DNA from: an uncultured Bacillota bacterium | Lineage (GTDB): Bacteria > Bacillota_I > Bacilli_A > RFN20 > CAG-631 | Reading direction: 5' to 3' | DNA: 7,258 bases | Assembly: GCA_905197115.1 (NCBI GenBank) | Contig: CAJJXN010000071.1 | Coordinates: 1-7,258, forward strand | Shown: in pieces, positions 6,842 through 7,258 of the stretch | Numbering within the stretch: position 1 is the stretch's first letter | How the letters are laid out: each line of letters begins with the position of its first letter | Made by a program: the position numbers and the translations under genes | The notes under the pieces: model-generated | What the model saw: only the letters and a program-made list of their open reading frames with translations | Database searches by the model: none | What the model was told of the DNA's origin: nothing

Positions 6842-6956
6842 AAAAAGAAGGAGAAAAACAGAGCGTCCCCGATTTTTGCCTTAAAACGATAACCCACCCC
6901 TCTACTGATGAGCTCGTAAGCTCAATCCGGGGCGCTCTGGCAAGCCTCTTCTTTTT
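6842..6956 (-). ncRNA. Candidate structured RNA of unknown family
   Basis: About 115 nt fold into a closed rod. An outer stem pairs 6842-6850 with 6948-6956. A second stem pairs 6859-6871 with 6928-6939 (12 pairs, one bulged base). A hairpin pairs 6907-6913 with 6920-6927 around a 6-nt loop. The sequence 6876-6879 can pair with 6940-6943 across the second stem, a possible pseudoknot, and CCCC at 6897-6900 competes with CCCC at 6867-6870 for the same GGGG. The strand is chosen because the minus strand runs into the strong terminator at 6798-6838. I tested it by eye against tRNA, tmRNA, RNase P, SRP, T-box and common riboswitches and found no match. On the plus strand GCCTTAAAAC followed by a small hairpin recalls the 3' half of 6S RNA, but the length and rod of 6S RNA are missing. 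Confidence 0.35.
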
Positions 6957-6972
6957 AGGGAAATATTTAATT

Positions 6973-7020
6973 AAAAAACAAAATACGCCTTGGAAGCAGC
7001 GGATCTGCTATTCCAAAGCG
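6973..7020 (-). terminator. Promoter-proximal terminator hairpin
   Basis: A 10-bp stem pairs 6986-6995 with 7011-7020 and continues in a 4-bp GCAG/CTGC stem. On the minus strand it is followed by TATTTTGTTTTTT. One pair is G-U on the minus strand but C-A on the plus strand, so the minus strand is the one under selection. It lies about 12 nt beyond the predicted start of the promoter at 7039-7067, so a transcript from there would be only about 60 nt unless it reads through. Confidence 0.65.
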
Positions 7021-7038
7021 CCTTTGCTTCTTGCTAGT

Positions 7039-7067
7039 ATAATACAATATCCCCGCACAAAATGCAA
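7039..7067 (-). promoter_or_regulatory. Sigma-A promoter with a dyad in its spacer
   Basis: On the minus strand -35 TTGCAT (7062-7067), a 17-bp spacer and -10 TATTAT (7039-7044) give a good sigma-A match. CCCC (7051-7054) and GGGG (7068-7071) with inner GCA/TGC form an imperfect dyad across the spacer and -35, which could be an operator or simply part of a hairpin. No gene with a ribosome site follows. The product would be a short RNA ending at 6973-7020, or a longer leader if it reads on. Confidence 0.6.
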
Positions 7068-7151
7068 GGGGTTCAATGTACAACCTGCAATAATTATGCA
7101 CTGCATTTTTGTGCAGTTTTACCATGTGTTTTCGCGTTGTGTACAAAGTAA

Positions 7152-7199
7152 AACAGCGCACGGAGCTGCAATTGTGCCGTTCCGTGCGCTGTTGTTTTT
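7152..7199. terminator. Long perfect hairpin, probable bidirectional terminator
   Basis: A perfect 13-bp stem pairs 7152-7164 with 7181-7193 around a 16-nt loop that can itself form a small GCA/TGC pair. The plus strand then reads GTTTTT; the minus strand reads TTTTAC. It would end a gene entering from the right on the minus strand, whose open frame stops at 7198-7200, or a plus-strand transcript. Which one is real cannot be told from this window. Confidence 0.65.
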
Positions 7200-7258
7200 A
7201 TTCAGGGCAATACCGCATAATTCTAAGTGCCGATACGGCGAGCGAGGTGCGGCAGATG

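Larger units (their letters stand above)
6839..7258. other. Non-coding right end, higher G+C, several hairpins
   Basis: No convincing protein gene is seen in these 420 bases. The only longer open frame (minus, 6967-7161) runs straight through a promoter and a terminator hairpin and has no ribosome site. By hand count G+C is about 45%, against roughly 30% in the genes to the left. The stretch holds a candidate structured RNA, a promoter with a terminator close behind it, and a long bidirectional hairpin at 7152-7193. The last 60 bases could be the tail of a gene entering from the right on the minus strand (an open frame ending in TAA at 7198), but there is too little to name it. Confidence 0.5.

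Noticed and set aside
6895..6930. Hammerhead ribozyme, because of CTGATGA followed by a hairpin on the plus strand
   Set aside because: The required GAAA after stem II is absent (CAATC is present), and no matching stems I and III with a cleavage site are found.
6842..6956. 6S RNA on the plus strand, from GCCTTAAAAC followed by a small hairpin
   Set aside because: The element is about 115 nt, not 180-200, and lacks the terminal stem and a plus-strand promoter.
7100..7120. Hairpin ACTGCA/TGCAGT followed by TTT
   Set aside because: Only six base pairs and a short T run, with no gene ending nearby; too weak to call a terminator.
6967..7161. Open frame of 64 codons on the minus strand
   Set aside because: It crosses a promoter and a terminator hairpin, has no ribosome site and an odd composition, so it is more likely a chance frame in non-coding DNA.
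7198..7258. Tail of a minus-strand gene (19 codons ending ALRIMRYCPE and TAA) just before a hairpin
   Set aside because: The stop followed by a terminator is suggestive, but 19 codons are too few to separate from chance, and no family is recognisable.

Overview
This AT-rich window (roughly 30% G+C over the genes) looks like chromosome from a low-GC, spore-forming Firmicute, probably Bacilli or Erysipelotrichia-like. The evidence is a gerW/ytfJ spore-germination gene, a ytfI-like partner, GGAGG-type ribosome binding sites and sigma-A promoters of the TTGACA/TATAAT type. Genus cannot be given from the sequence alone. Every supported gene lies on the minus strand, so transcription runs from right to left.

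Layout in order of transcription. The right end (about 6839-7258) has no convincing gene. It holds hairpins, one good minus-strand promoter, a promoter-proximal terminator and a candidate structured RNA, and its base composition is clearly higher (about 45% G+C by hand count). A strong terminator (6798-6838) then isolates a new transcription unit. A sigma-A promoter (6758-6787) drives three genes joined by 1-nt and 4-nt overlaps: jetA-like (kleisin, 464 aa), jetB-like (220 aa) and jetC-like (SMC/MukB-type ATPase, 1126 aa). These are the three loop-extruding subunits of a Wadjet (JetABCD/EptABCD) or MksBEF-type condensin. The unit closes with a terminator at the jetC stop codon. The expected fourth Wadjet gene, the nuclease jetD, is absent from both sides.

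Downstream lies a 63-aa, very basic Gln/Ser/Arg/Asn-rich protein that may be a spore protein, with its own SD and terminator. Next comes a ytfI-gerW pair with overlapping genes and a terminator. Last is a promoter driving a tRNA-Val gene that is cut by the left edge. That edge ends in a poly-G run (minus strand) that does not fit a tRNA T-loop and is probably an assembly or read-end artefact.

How the parts work together: JetABC should form an ATP-driven DNA loop extruder. In complete Wadjet systems the JetD nuclease cleaves small circular DNA that this motor recognises. Without a local JetD, the operon either relies on a nuclease encoded elsewhere or acts as a non-cleaving condensin. Its position beside sporulation genes is suggestive but not proof of a link.
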